DNA of 9,030 bases, taken from contig PWEU01000221.1 in NCBI GenBank assembly GCA_003554005.1, positions 1-9,030 of the forward strand, given 5' to 3'. Both the position numbers and the translations under genes were made by a program. The DNA comes from Nitriliruptoraceae bacterium. GTDB lineage: Bacteria; Actinomycetota; Nitriliruptoria; Nitriliruptorales; Nitriliruptoraceae. The first letter of the stretch is position 1. The number at the start of each line of letters is the position of its first letter. Positions 1 to 6,295 of the stretch are shown here, one piece after another. The notes under the pieces were generated by a model. It had not been told where the DNA came from. It worked only from the letters and a program-made list of their open reading frames with translations, and did not search any database.

Positions 1-1037
<1,037 letters not shown>

Positions 1038-1064
1038 GTGGTGCTCCCTCGTTGGTCGACCCGC

Positions 1065-1952
1065 TCAGGCGATCGGGTTGGGTGTGCTGGGGTGGGGGGA
1101 CGGGGCTCCGACCGGGGCGTCACCCGGGACGTTGGCCGGGACGTCGGCTGGCTCGGTGACCGCGCCAGCGGCCACCAGGGCGGCGAGGGCCGCAGCCGGG
1201 TCGGCAGCCCGCACGAGGCTCTCGCCGACCAGGACGGCGTCCGCACCCGCGGCCGCCGCGTCCCGGATCTCCTCAGAGGTGCTGATCCCCGACTCCGCGA
1301 CCGCGAGGACCCCCGACGGGAGGTCCGGGCGCAGCCGAGCGAAGGCCTGTCGGTCGAGCTCGAAGGTCCGTAGGTCGCGGGCGTTGACGCCGATGATCCG
1401 TGCCCCGAGCCGGGTGGCCCGGGCCACCTCGACGTCGTCGTGCACCTCGACGAGGACGTCCAGCCCGGCGTTGCGGGCCTCCTCGTGCAGCAGGTCGAGC
1501 TGGTGGTCGTCCAACGCCGCCACGATCAGCAAGATCGCCGCCGCCCCCGCGGCCCGGGCCTCCCAGACCTGGTAGGGATCGACCAGGAAGTCCTTGCGCA
1601 GCGCGGGGACCCCCGTGGCAGCGACCGCCGCGAGATCGTCGAGGCTGCCGGCGAAACGCGTCGGCTCGGTCAGGACCGACACCGCCGCGGCACCACCACG
1701 CCGGTAGGCCGTGGCCTGGGCGACGGCGTCGAGCCCCGGCGCGATCGGGCCCTTCGACGGCGACGCGCGCTTGGCCTCGGCGATCACCGAGATCCCGGGA
1801 CCGGCCAGGGCGTCGTACAGCGACGGACCCGGCGCCATCTCGACGGCGCGTGCGGTGAGGTCCGCGAGGGATTCCCGGCCGGCGGCAGCGGCGACACGCG
1901 CGCGTGCGCTGTCGAGCAGGTCGTCGAGGTAGGGGCTCAGTTCCGGCTCCAC
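1065..1952 (-). CDS. trpC: Indole-3-glycerol phosphate synthase
   Basis: Converts CdRP to indole-3-glycerol phosphate, the step before tryptophan synthase. With the GTG at 1952 the product is 295 residues and a single (beta/alpha)8 barrel. Visible motifs are VIAEAKRASPSKG (Glu59, Lys61), PALRKDFLVDPYQV (Lys120), DVLVEVHDD (Glu169), IIGVNARDL (Asn190), VAESGIS (Glu220, Ser221) and the phosphate site GADAVLVGESLV. No PRAI (TrpF) domain is fused. After the barrel comes a Pro/Ala-rich tail of about 25 residues, so the protein is longer than the usual 255-275. Start: the family normally begins close to the SPYLDDLLDSARARV block, which favours the GTG at 1952; its GGGAG is only 3 bases away. A GTG at 2006, 2 bases after the trpE stop, would add 18 basic residues and cannot be excluded. 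No Trp-associated membrane protein gene lies between trpE and trpC, unlike many actinobacteria. Confidence 0.95.
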   Translation of the reverse strand: MEPELSPYLDDLLDSARARVAAAAGRESLADLTARAVEMAPGPSLYDALAGPGISVIAEAKRASPSKGPIAPGLDAVAQATAYRRGGAAAVSVLTEPTRFAGSLDDLAAVAATGVPALRKDFLVDPYQVWEARAAGAAAILLIVAALDDHQLDLLHEEARNAGLDVLVEVHDDVEVARATRLGARIIGVNARDLRTFELDRQAFARLRPDLPSGVLAVAESGISTSEEIRDAAAAGADAVLVGESLVRAADPAAALAALVAAGAVTEPADVPANVPGDAPVGAPSPHPSTPNPIA

Positions 1953-2008
1953 TCGCTCCCGGTGCGGTCGGGACGGGGTGATGGTACGACGTGGCGGGCG
2001 ATCCACCC

Positions 2009-3499
2009 TCAGATCCGGAGCGCCTCGGCGGCTCGGATCGCCGCGAGGACCGCGCCGGCCTTGTTCCGCGTCTCCTCCTCCTCGGCGTCGGGCTTGGAGT
2101 CGGCGACGATGCCGGCGCCGGCCTGGACGTAGGCCGTGCCGTCCTTGAGGATGACGGTCCGGATCGTGATGCAGGTGTCGAGGTTGCCGGCGAAGTCCAC
2201 ATAGCCGACCGCGCCGGCGTAGGGACCCCGGCGGGTCGGCTCGAGGTCGTCGATGATCTCCATCGCCCGGACCTTCGGCGCGCCCGAGACGGTGCCCGCC
2301 GGGAACACCGCCCGCAGCACATCGACCGGACCGAGACCGTCGCGCACCGTGCCCGTCACCGAGCTGACGAGGTGCATCACGTGGCTGTAGCGCTCGACGT
2401 GCAGCATCCCGTCGACCTGGACGCTGCCCACGTCGCAGACCCGGCCGAGGTCGTTGCGGGCGAGGTCGACCAGCATGATGTGTTCAGCGCGTTCCTTGGC
2501 GTCGGCCACCAGCTCCTGCTCGTAGCGTCGATCCTCCTCGGGCGTGGCACCCCGGGGGCGGGTCCCGGCGATCGGCCAGGTCTCGACCCGGCGGTCCTGG
2601 ACCTGCCCCAGCGCTTCGGGTGAGGACCCGACGATCTGCGCGTCGCCGGTGTCCAGCAGGTAGAGATAGGGCGAGGGGTTGATCACCCGCAGCACCCGGT
2701 ACAGCTCGAAGGCGGTCACCTCGGTGTCGAGGGCGAAGCGCTGGCTGATGACGGTCTGGAAGGTGTCGCCGGCGCGGATGTGCTCCTTCACCTGCTCCAC
2801 CATCGCCTGGTACTCGCCCGGTGCGAGGTTCGACGGCGCCGGGTCCATCGCCCCCCGCTGCGGTGGCGCCACCGGCGGCAGCGGCGTCCGGGCGGTCGAG
2901 AGCCGATCGATCACGGTGTCGCAGGCCGCGACGGCGGCGTCGTAGCGCGCGCCGAGCTCCTCGGGATCGGCGCTGTCGGAGACCACGACGTTGGTGACGA
3001 CCGTCAGCACCTGGCGCAGGTGGTCCAGGGCAACCACGTGCCGCGGGAACAACAACTGCACGTCGGCCAGGCCCAGGTCGTCCACCCCGGTGTCGGGGAT
3101 GTCCTCGACCTCGCGGATCACGTCGTAGCCGAGGTAGCCGACGGCGCCACCGTGCAGCGGCAGCTCCAGCAGCGTCGGAGCGCGGAAGGCCTCGGTGGCC
3201 CGGGCCAGGGCGTCCAGGGGGCCGGTCGCCCCCTCCACCTCCACCGGAGGGGTGCCGATCCACGACACCTCGCCGCGGCGGCCCAGCAGGGTCAGGAAGG
3301 GGTCGAAACCGACGAAGGAGTAGCGGCCCCACCGCTCGCCGTGCTCGGCCGACTCGAGCAGGAAGCTGGGTCCGTCCCCGGACAGCTTGGCGTACACCGA
3401 CAGCGGGGTCTCGAGGTCGGCGAGGACCTCCCGCCACACCGGCACGACACCGTGCTCGGTCGCCAGGCGGATGAAGGTGTCGCGGTCGGGTCCGGTCAC
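2009..3499 (-). CDS. trpE: Anthranilate synthase component I
   Basis: Makes anthranilate from chorismate, using ammonia from the glutaminase TrpG; it is the committed, normally feedback-inhibited step of tryptophan synthesis. The 496-residue length is typical. The N-terminal domain has LLESAE at 47-52, the motif linked to tryptophan feedback binding, followed by RWGRYSFVG. The chorismate-binding domain spans about 225-490: TFQTVISQRF, SSPEALGQV, PIAGTRPRG (309-317), HIMLVDLARNDLGRV (340-354), YSHVMHLVS, FPAGTVSGAPK (399-409), and the GAGIVADS and E..ET..K end motif. The GTG start overlaps the hisI stop in a GTGA tetranucleotide, with AAGGAG 8 bases upstream (3508-3513), suggesting translational coupling. 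The glutaminase trpG is not adjacent. PabB is the main alternative, but the LLES motif and the trp operon context favour TrpE. Confidence 0.96.
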   Translation of the reverse strand: MTGPDRDTFIRLATEHGVVPVWREVLADLETPLSVYAKLSGDGPSFLLESAEHGERWGRYSFVGFDPFLTLLGRRGEVSWIGTPPVEVEGATGPLDALARATEAFRAPTLLELPLHGGAVGYLGYDVIREVEDIPDTGVDDLGLADVQLLFPRHVVALDHLRQVLTVVTNVVVSDSADPEELGARYDAAVAACDTVIDRLSTARTPLPPVAPPQRGAMDPAPSNLAPGEYQAMVEQVKEHIRAGDTFQTVISQRFALDTEVTAFELYRVLRVINPSPYLYLLDTGDAQIVGSSPEALGQVQDRRVETWPIAGTRPRGATPEEDRRYEQELVADAKERAEHIMLVDLARNDLGRVCDVGSVQVDGMLHVERYSHVMHLVSSVTGTVRDGLGPVDVLRAVFPAGTVSGAPKVRAMEIIDDLEPTRRGPYAGAVGYVDFAGNLDTCITIRTVILKDGTAYVQAGAGIVADSKPDAEEEETRNKAGAVLAAIRAAEALRI

Positions 3500-3972
3500 G
3501 GCGTGGACTCCTTCGCCGGTGCTGGTCCGGGCTGGTGGGGGGTCGTCGGCGCGCCCGTCAGCCGACGGTGGAAGCAGCTGCGTTCGCCGGTGTGGCAGGC
3601 GACGCCGGCGCTGCCCTGGTCGACGAGGTAGAGCACCACGTCGGCGTCGCAGTCGACGCGGACGTCGAGCACCCGCTGGGTGTTGCCCGAGGTCGCTCCC
3701 TTGTGCCACTGCTCCTGGCGGGAACGGCTGTAGAACACCGCTTCCCCGAGGGCCAACGTGCGTTGCAGGGCCGGGGCATCGGCCCAGGCGACCATCAGCA
3801 CCTCGCCGGTGTCGTGCTGCTGGACGACCACGGGGACCAACCCGTCCTGATCGAAGCGCAGCTGCGCCACGTCGACCTGGGCCCACCGTGAACCTTGCGG
3901 GGGGACCGGCTCGTCGGTGGCACCACCGACACCCGGCGTCATGGCTGCGGCGTCGTCGGCGGGATCGGTCAC
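3496..3972 (-). CDS. hisI: Phosphoribosyl-AMP cyclohydrolase
   Basis: Opens the purine ring of phosphoribosyl-AMP to give ProFAR, the third step of histidine synthesis; cytoplasmic, and Zn and Mg dependent. With the GTG at 3972 the product is 158 residues. Conserved parts are QWHKGATSGNTQ (about 88-99), the metal-binding VDCDAD (Asp107, Cys108, Asp109, Asp111) and ACHTGERSCF with Cys126 and Cys133. Only the cyclohydrolase domain is present; no PRA-PH (HisE) domain follows, as is usual in actinobacteria. The first 30 or so residues and the last 20 (Pro/Ala rich) are not conserved family sequence. Start: the GTG at 3972 has GAGGA 4 bases upstream. A GTG at 4032 (178 residues, possibly leaderless) and an ATG at 3942 (no clear ribosome site) are alternatives. 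It heads the trp operon and overlaps trpE by 4 bases. Confidence 0.93.
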   Translation of the reverse strand: MTDPADDAAAMTPGVGGATDEPVPPQGSRWAQVDVAQLRFDQDGLVPVVVQQHDTGEVLMVAWADAPALQRTLALGEAVFYSRSRQEQWHKGATSGNTQRVLDVRVDCDADVVLYLVDQGSAGVACHTGERSCFHRRLTGAPTTPHQPGPAPAKESTP

Positions 3973-3976
3973 GGGG

Positions 3977-3981
3977 TCCTC
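3977..3981 (-). promoter_or_regulatory. Shine-Dalgarno for hisI (GAGGA)
   Basis: GAGGA on the minus strand ends 4 bases before the GTG at 3972. It is the best ribosome site among the three possible hisI starts and is the reason that start is preferred. Confidence 0.5.
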
Positions 3982-4020
3982 GAACGTGGCGGTCGGTCGT
4001 CGCGCCACGGGCCGGGCACG

Positions 4021-4035
4021 CTCGTGGAGCACGAG
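4021..4035. repeat. 6-bp dyad CTCGTG-gag-CACGAG at the hisI 5' end
   Basis: A perfect inverted repeat with 6-base arms and a 3-base centre. It lies just downstream of the possible -10 box at 4039-4044 and covers the expected transcription start of the hisI-trp operon. It could be an operator or a small hairpin at the very 5' end of the transcript. Arms this short can occur by chance in GC-rich DNA, so only the position makes it notable. Confidence 0.3.
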
Positions 4036-4038
4036 TCG

Positions 4039-4044
4039 AGCCTA
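4039..4044 (-). promoter_or_regulatory. Possible -10 element TAGGCT for hisI-trpE-trpC-trpB
   Basis: TAGGCT on the minus strand matches the TAnnnT pattern of actinobacterial housekeeping -10 boxes. It lies 6 bases before the GTG at 4032, so transcription would begin at or next to that codon. This allows either a leaderless hisI from 4032 or a 60-base leader to the GTG at 3972. No convincing -35 hexamer is seen at 16-19 bases upstream, so the call is tentative. Confidence 0.33.
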
Positions 4045-4120
4045 CCGGCGCCCTCCGTCGGGCCGTGGCCGCCTGCCCCCGCGCCCAGGCAGCGAACGCT
4101 ACGGTTCAGGGAGCGGCACC

Positions 4121-5203
4121 GTGACGGAGGGCATCGACGTGGACATCCCAGCAGCGTGGCACCCAGACCCGCTCGGACGGTACGAGTACCGGTACTGGGA
4201 CGGGCAACGCTGGACCGAACACGTCGCCAACCAGGGCATCGCCGGGGTCGACGCCACGGGCCTGGAGCCGCCGGCTTCGACAACGCAACAGGCCGGCGGG
4301 TGGGGCGCGACGGGTGACCAGCAGCCCACCGGGGGCCAACCGGCCTCAGGCTGGAGCCAGGACCCGGGCCAGCAGGCCTCAGGCTGGAGCCAGGACCCGG
4401 GCCAGCAGGCCTCAGGCTGGAGCCAGGACCCGGGCCAGCAGGCCCAGGAGTCCCAGCGAACCGTCGCTGGCTCCGCGTCCGAGCCCGCCCACGAGCCGGC
4501 ATCCGGCACCGCCGCTGTCGGCGGGCACCCGGCGACCGCGGATGACCCCGACCACTGGCAGCGGCCGTGGACCACTGCCGCCCTGGCGCAGACCGACGTG
4601 CCCGCGGACCATCCGGCAGCCGGCGCGGGGCAGGATGAGGACCCGACGCACTGGCAGCGACCCTGGACGGAGGAGCCCTCAGCAGCCGCGGCGCCGGCCA
4701 CGACGCATGAGCACCGGGCCGACGTCGGGCCCGGGATGGTCGCCGAACCCGCCGCTGGGCCCGAGCCAGCCGCCACGGCCGTGCCCCCCGACGAGGTCGA
4801 CCCTGTGGGGCAGGCCGAACCGACCAGCGGGGCCCCCGCGGCCGCGGGAGCCCTGCCCCACTGGCAGCAGCCCTGGGCCCCGGACGAGCCTGAAGGGGCC
4901 ACCCACGACGCGGTCGCCGACTCCGGCGAACCCCGCGAGCCCGGCGCGCCCGACGAGCCCGACGCGTCGCAGGACAGCGACCTGGCACCCGCTCCGGCGA
5001 CGGTCGAGGAAGCCATCGAGGAGGACGAGGTCACCGGTGCCGATCGGGCCGGCACGGTGGAGGACGACCTGACCGGAACCGAGGTCGGCGACACCCTGGA
5101 CGACCCCGTCCACGACACCTCGGACGAGACGCCGCCGGAGCCGGTGGCCGACGAGCGTGCCCACTGGCAGCAGCCCTGGACCAGCAGCACACCATCGGCA
5201 TGA
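4121..5203 (+). CDS. DUF2510 protein, Trp-rich and acidic, with four HWQxPW motifs
   Basis: Function unknown. The 360-residue product starts with a DUF2510 domain (about 9-37: AAWHPDPLGRYEYRYWDGQRW, then TEHV), a short Trp-based module common in actinobacterial membrane and secreted proteins. A Gln/Gly/Ser segment follows with three copies of an 11-residue ASGWSQDPGQQ repeat (76-108). The rest is Pro/Ala/Glu/Asp rich and looks disordered, with four HWQ(R/Q)PW motifs at 145-150, 177-182, 247-252 and 348-353, the last near the C-terminus. There are 15 Trp in all, an unusually high share. No signal peptide or membrane segment is visible, so it is probably cytoplasmic unless tethered by the next gene product. 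The GTG start has AGGGAG 7 bases upstream (4108-4113), and the domain begins right after it. The stop overlaps the next start (ATGA), suggesting joint translation. The domain call is firm; any role is guesswork. Confidence 0.88.
   Translation: MTEGIDVDIPAAWHPDPLGRYEYRYWDGQRWTEHVANQGIAGVDATGLEPPASTTQQAGGWGATGDQQPTGGQPASGWSQDPGQQASGWSQDPGQQASGWSQDPGQQAQESQRTVAGSASEPAHEPASGTAAVGGHPATADDPDHWQRPWTTAALAQTDVPADHPAAGAGQDEDPTHWQRPWTEEPSAAAAPATTHEHRADVGPGMVAEPAAGPEPAATAVPPDEVDPVGQAEPTSGAPAAAGALPHWQQPWAPDEPEGATHDAVADSGEPREPGAPDEPDASQDSDLAPAPATVEEAIEEDEVTGADRAGTVEDDLTGTEVGDTLDDPVHDTSDETPPEPVADERAHWQQPWTSSTPSA
4342..4440 (+). repeat. Three perfect 33-bp tandem repeats inside the DUF2510 gene
   Basis: Three back-to-back copies (4342-4374, 4375-4407, 4408-4440) are identical base for base. 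The unit begins GGCCTCAGGCTGGAGC and ends GGGCCAGCA. Because 33 is a multiple of 3, copies can be gained or lost without a frameshift; each encodes ASGWSQDPGQQ. The lack of any synonymous difference suggests recent expansion by slippage or recombination. Confidence 0.95.
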
Positions 5204-5805
5204 GCGACGACCCCCGGCCCGAGGAGCGGGACCAGCGCAGACCTCCGCCACCCGCCGACGGTGAGAGCCCGACGCCGCCACGCCCACCCGAGGCACCGTC
5301 TCCTGGGCCGACACCGGGTGCGCCACCTCCCACCGCTCCCCCGCCGGGTGCACCGCCGCCGTCTGCCCCGCCGCCTCCGAGCGCGCCTGCGTCATGGTCA
5401 CCGGGTCCGCCCCCTGCCGCCGGCGACACCAACGGGGTGGCCTTGGCGGCCATGGTCACCGGCATCGTCAGCCTGCTCCTCGCCGTGATCGGGGTGTTCG
5501 TCCTCCCGTTGTTCCTGGCGGTGCCCGGCGGCATCGTGGCGATCGTGCTGGGTGCGGCCGGTCGCAAGCGCGCGAAGGCCGGGGCGCCGCGGGGCGGCCA
5601 GGCGACGACCGGCATCGTGACCGGCATCGTCAGCCTGGTCGTGTCGGCCATCTGGGTCGTGGTGGTCGTGGTGCTGGGCTCGCAGTTCCTGGCCGAGTTC
5701 TCCCAGGAGGTGGCTGAGTTGGAGGCCTGCATCGAGGAGACCGGTGATCCCGACCTGTGTCGGGAGCGCTTCACGGACGAGGTGTTCGAGCAACTGGACC
5801 CGTGA
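5200..5805 (+). CDS. Small membrane protein, DUF4190-type, with Pro-rich N-terminus
   Basis: Function unknown. The 201-residue product has a cytoplasmic-looking Pro-rich N-terminal region (about 13-73) with PGAPPP-type repeats, then a DUF4190-like membrane domain: hydrophobic segments at about 80-104, 104-120 (GGIVAIVLGAA) and 137-160, with a basic RKRAKAG loop between the second and third. The two copies of TGIVSL (87-92 and 141-146) give the near-repeat typical of this fold. The last 40 residues are acidic and carry Cys177 and Cys187; by the positive-inside rule this tail would face outside, where the pair could form a disulfide. The ATG start overlaps the stop of the DUF2510 gene in an ATGA. 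DUF2510 and this type of membrane domain often occur in one polypeptide, so the two products may work as a pair. The family call rests on pattern, not on a search. Confidence 0.85.
   Translation: MSDDPRPEERDQRRPPPPADGESPTPPRPPEAPSPGPTPGAPPPTAPPPGAPPPSAPPPPSAPASWSPGPPPAAGDTNGVALAAMVTGIVSLLLAVIGVFVLPLFLAVPGGIVAIVLGAAGRKRAKAGAPRGGQATTGIVTGIVSLVVSAIWVVVVVVLGSQFLAEFSQEVAELEACIEETGDPDLCRERFTDEVFEQLDP
5458..5637 (+). repeat. 18-bp direct repeat in the DUF4190 gene
   Basis: The 18-base sequence ACCGGCATCGTCAGCCTG occurs at 5458-5475 and again at 5620-5637. It encodes TGIVSL at the start of two membrane segments. Internal duplication of the helix motif with constrained codon choice is the simplest explanation. 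Confidence 0.8.
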
Positions 5806-5811
5806 GCCATC

Positions 5812-6249
5812 GTGCGCTGTGATGCCTGTGGGGCCGAGGCGAGCCTGCAGTGGCGCCCGGGCAGCGAGGGGGTGGTCGGCACCGTCGCCGGGGTCCTCGA
5901 GCGTCGTCCCGTCCTGGTCTGCCCCTCGGACCACGTCCGTGCCGCCCCGGGCGGGTCGGATGCCGCCGTCACCGCGGTCGAGGCGCAGCTCCCCCACGCC
6001 CGCGGGCGGTGGCGACGGCGTGATGCGTGCGGCAGCTGCGACGCCGCCCTCGATCTCCCCGTACGGCGCACCCGCCGGTCCATCACCGTCGGACACGCCG
6101 GACTCGCCGTGCACACCCTCCACCTCGACGTCCCCATGACGCGCTGCGGCGACTGTGGGACCGATCAGCTTCCGACCCGGTCCCGCTCGGACCTGCACGG
6201 GGTCGTCGCGGCCGCCTACCGGCCCGACGAGCCAGCGGACACCCCCTGA
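5812..6249 (+). CDS. Uncharacterised protein with two zinc-ribbon-like CxxC modules
   Basis: Not recognised as a known family. The 145-residue product opens with MRCDACGAEA: Cys3 and Cys6 could bind zinc together with Cys37 and His41 (VCPSDH). A second set, Cys73/Cys76 (CGSC) and Cys112/Cys115 (MTRCGDCGTDQLP), forms a classical CxxC-x35-CxxC ribbon. Between them is an Arg-rich stretch. No membrane segment or signal is seen. It could be a nucleic-acid or protein-binding zinc protein; nothing decides this. The GTG start lies 6 bases after the stop of the membrane protein gene and in the same frame, so only TGA-GCC-ATC separates the two. The ribosome site is weak, which suggests translation coupled to the gene before it. 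It ends 46 bases from the convergent hisF stop. Ordered, evenly spaced cysteines support it being a real gene. Confidence 0.78.
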   Translation: MRCDACGAEASLQWRPGSEGVVGTVAGVLERRPVLVCPSDHVRAAPGGSDAAVTAVEAQLPHARGRWRRRDACGSCDAALDLPVRRTRRSITVGHAGLAVHTLHLDVPMTRCGDCGTDQLPTRSRSDLHGVVAAAYRPDEPADTP

Positions 6250-6255
6250 GACCGA

Positions 6256-6280
6256 GCACCGGTGGCCGCCAGCCGGGTGC
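6256..6280. terminator. Possible hairpin between convergent genes
   Basis: In the 46-base gap between the zinc-ribbon gene and hisF, GCACCGG at 6256-6262 can pair with CC(G)GGTGC at 6273-6280, leaving one bulged G and a 10-base loop. There is no T-run on either side, so a classical intrinsic terminator is not shown. Its place between two converging genes is the main support. Confidence 0.25.
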
Positions 6281-6295
6281 GGTTCGGTGCGGTCG

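Noticed and set aside
1273..2322. Arg-rich minus-strand open frame across trpC and the end of trpE
   Set aside because: It is an alternative frame of conserved genes and consists of Arg/Pro/Gly-rich nonsense.
4100..4105. TACGGT as a -10 box for the DUF2510 gene
   Set aside because: It would place the transcription start inside the ribosome site at 4108-4113, and there is no -35 partner.
4342..4440. Tandem repeats as a CRISPR array
   Set aside because: The copies are directly adjacent with no spacers and lie inside a coding frame.
4099..5190. 363-residue minus-strand open frame opposite the DUF2510 gene
   Set aside because: Its Ser/Gly/Ala-rich repeats mirror the plus-strand repeats. The plus strand has the DUF2510 domain, a good ribosome site and an overlap with the next gene, so this is a shadow.
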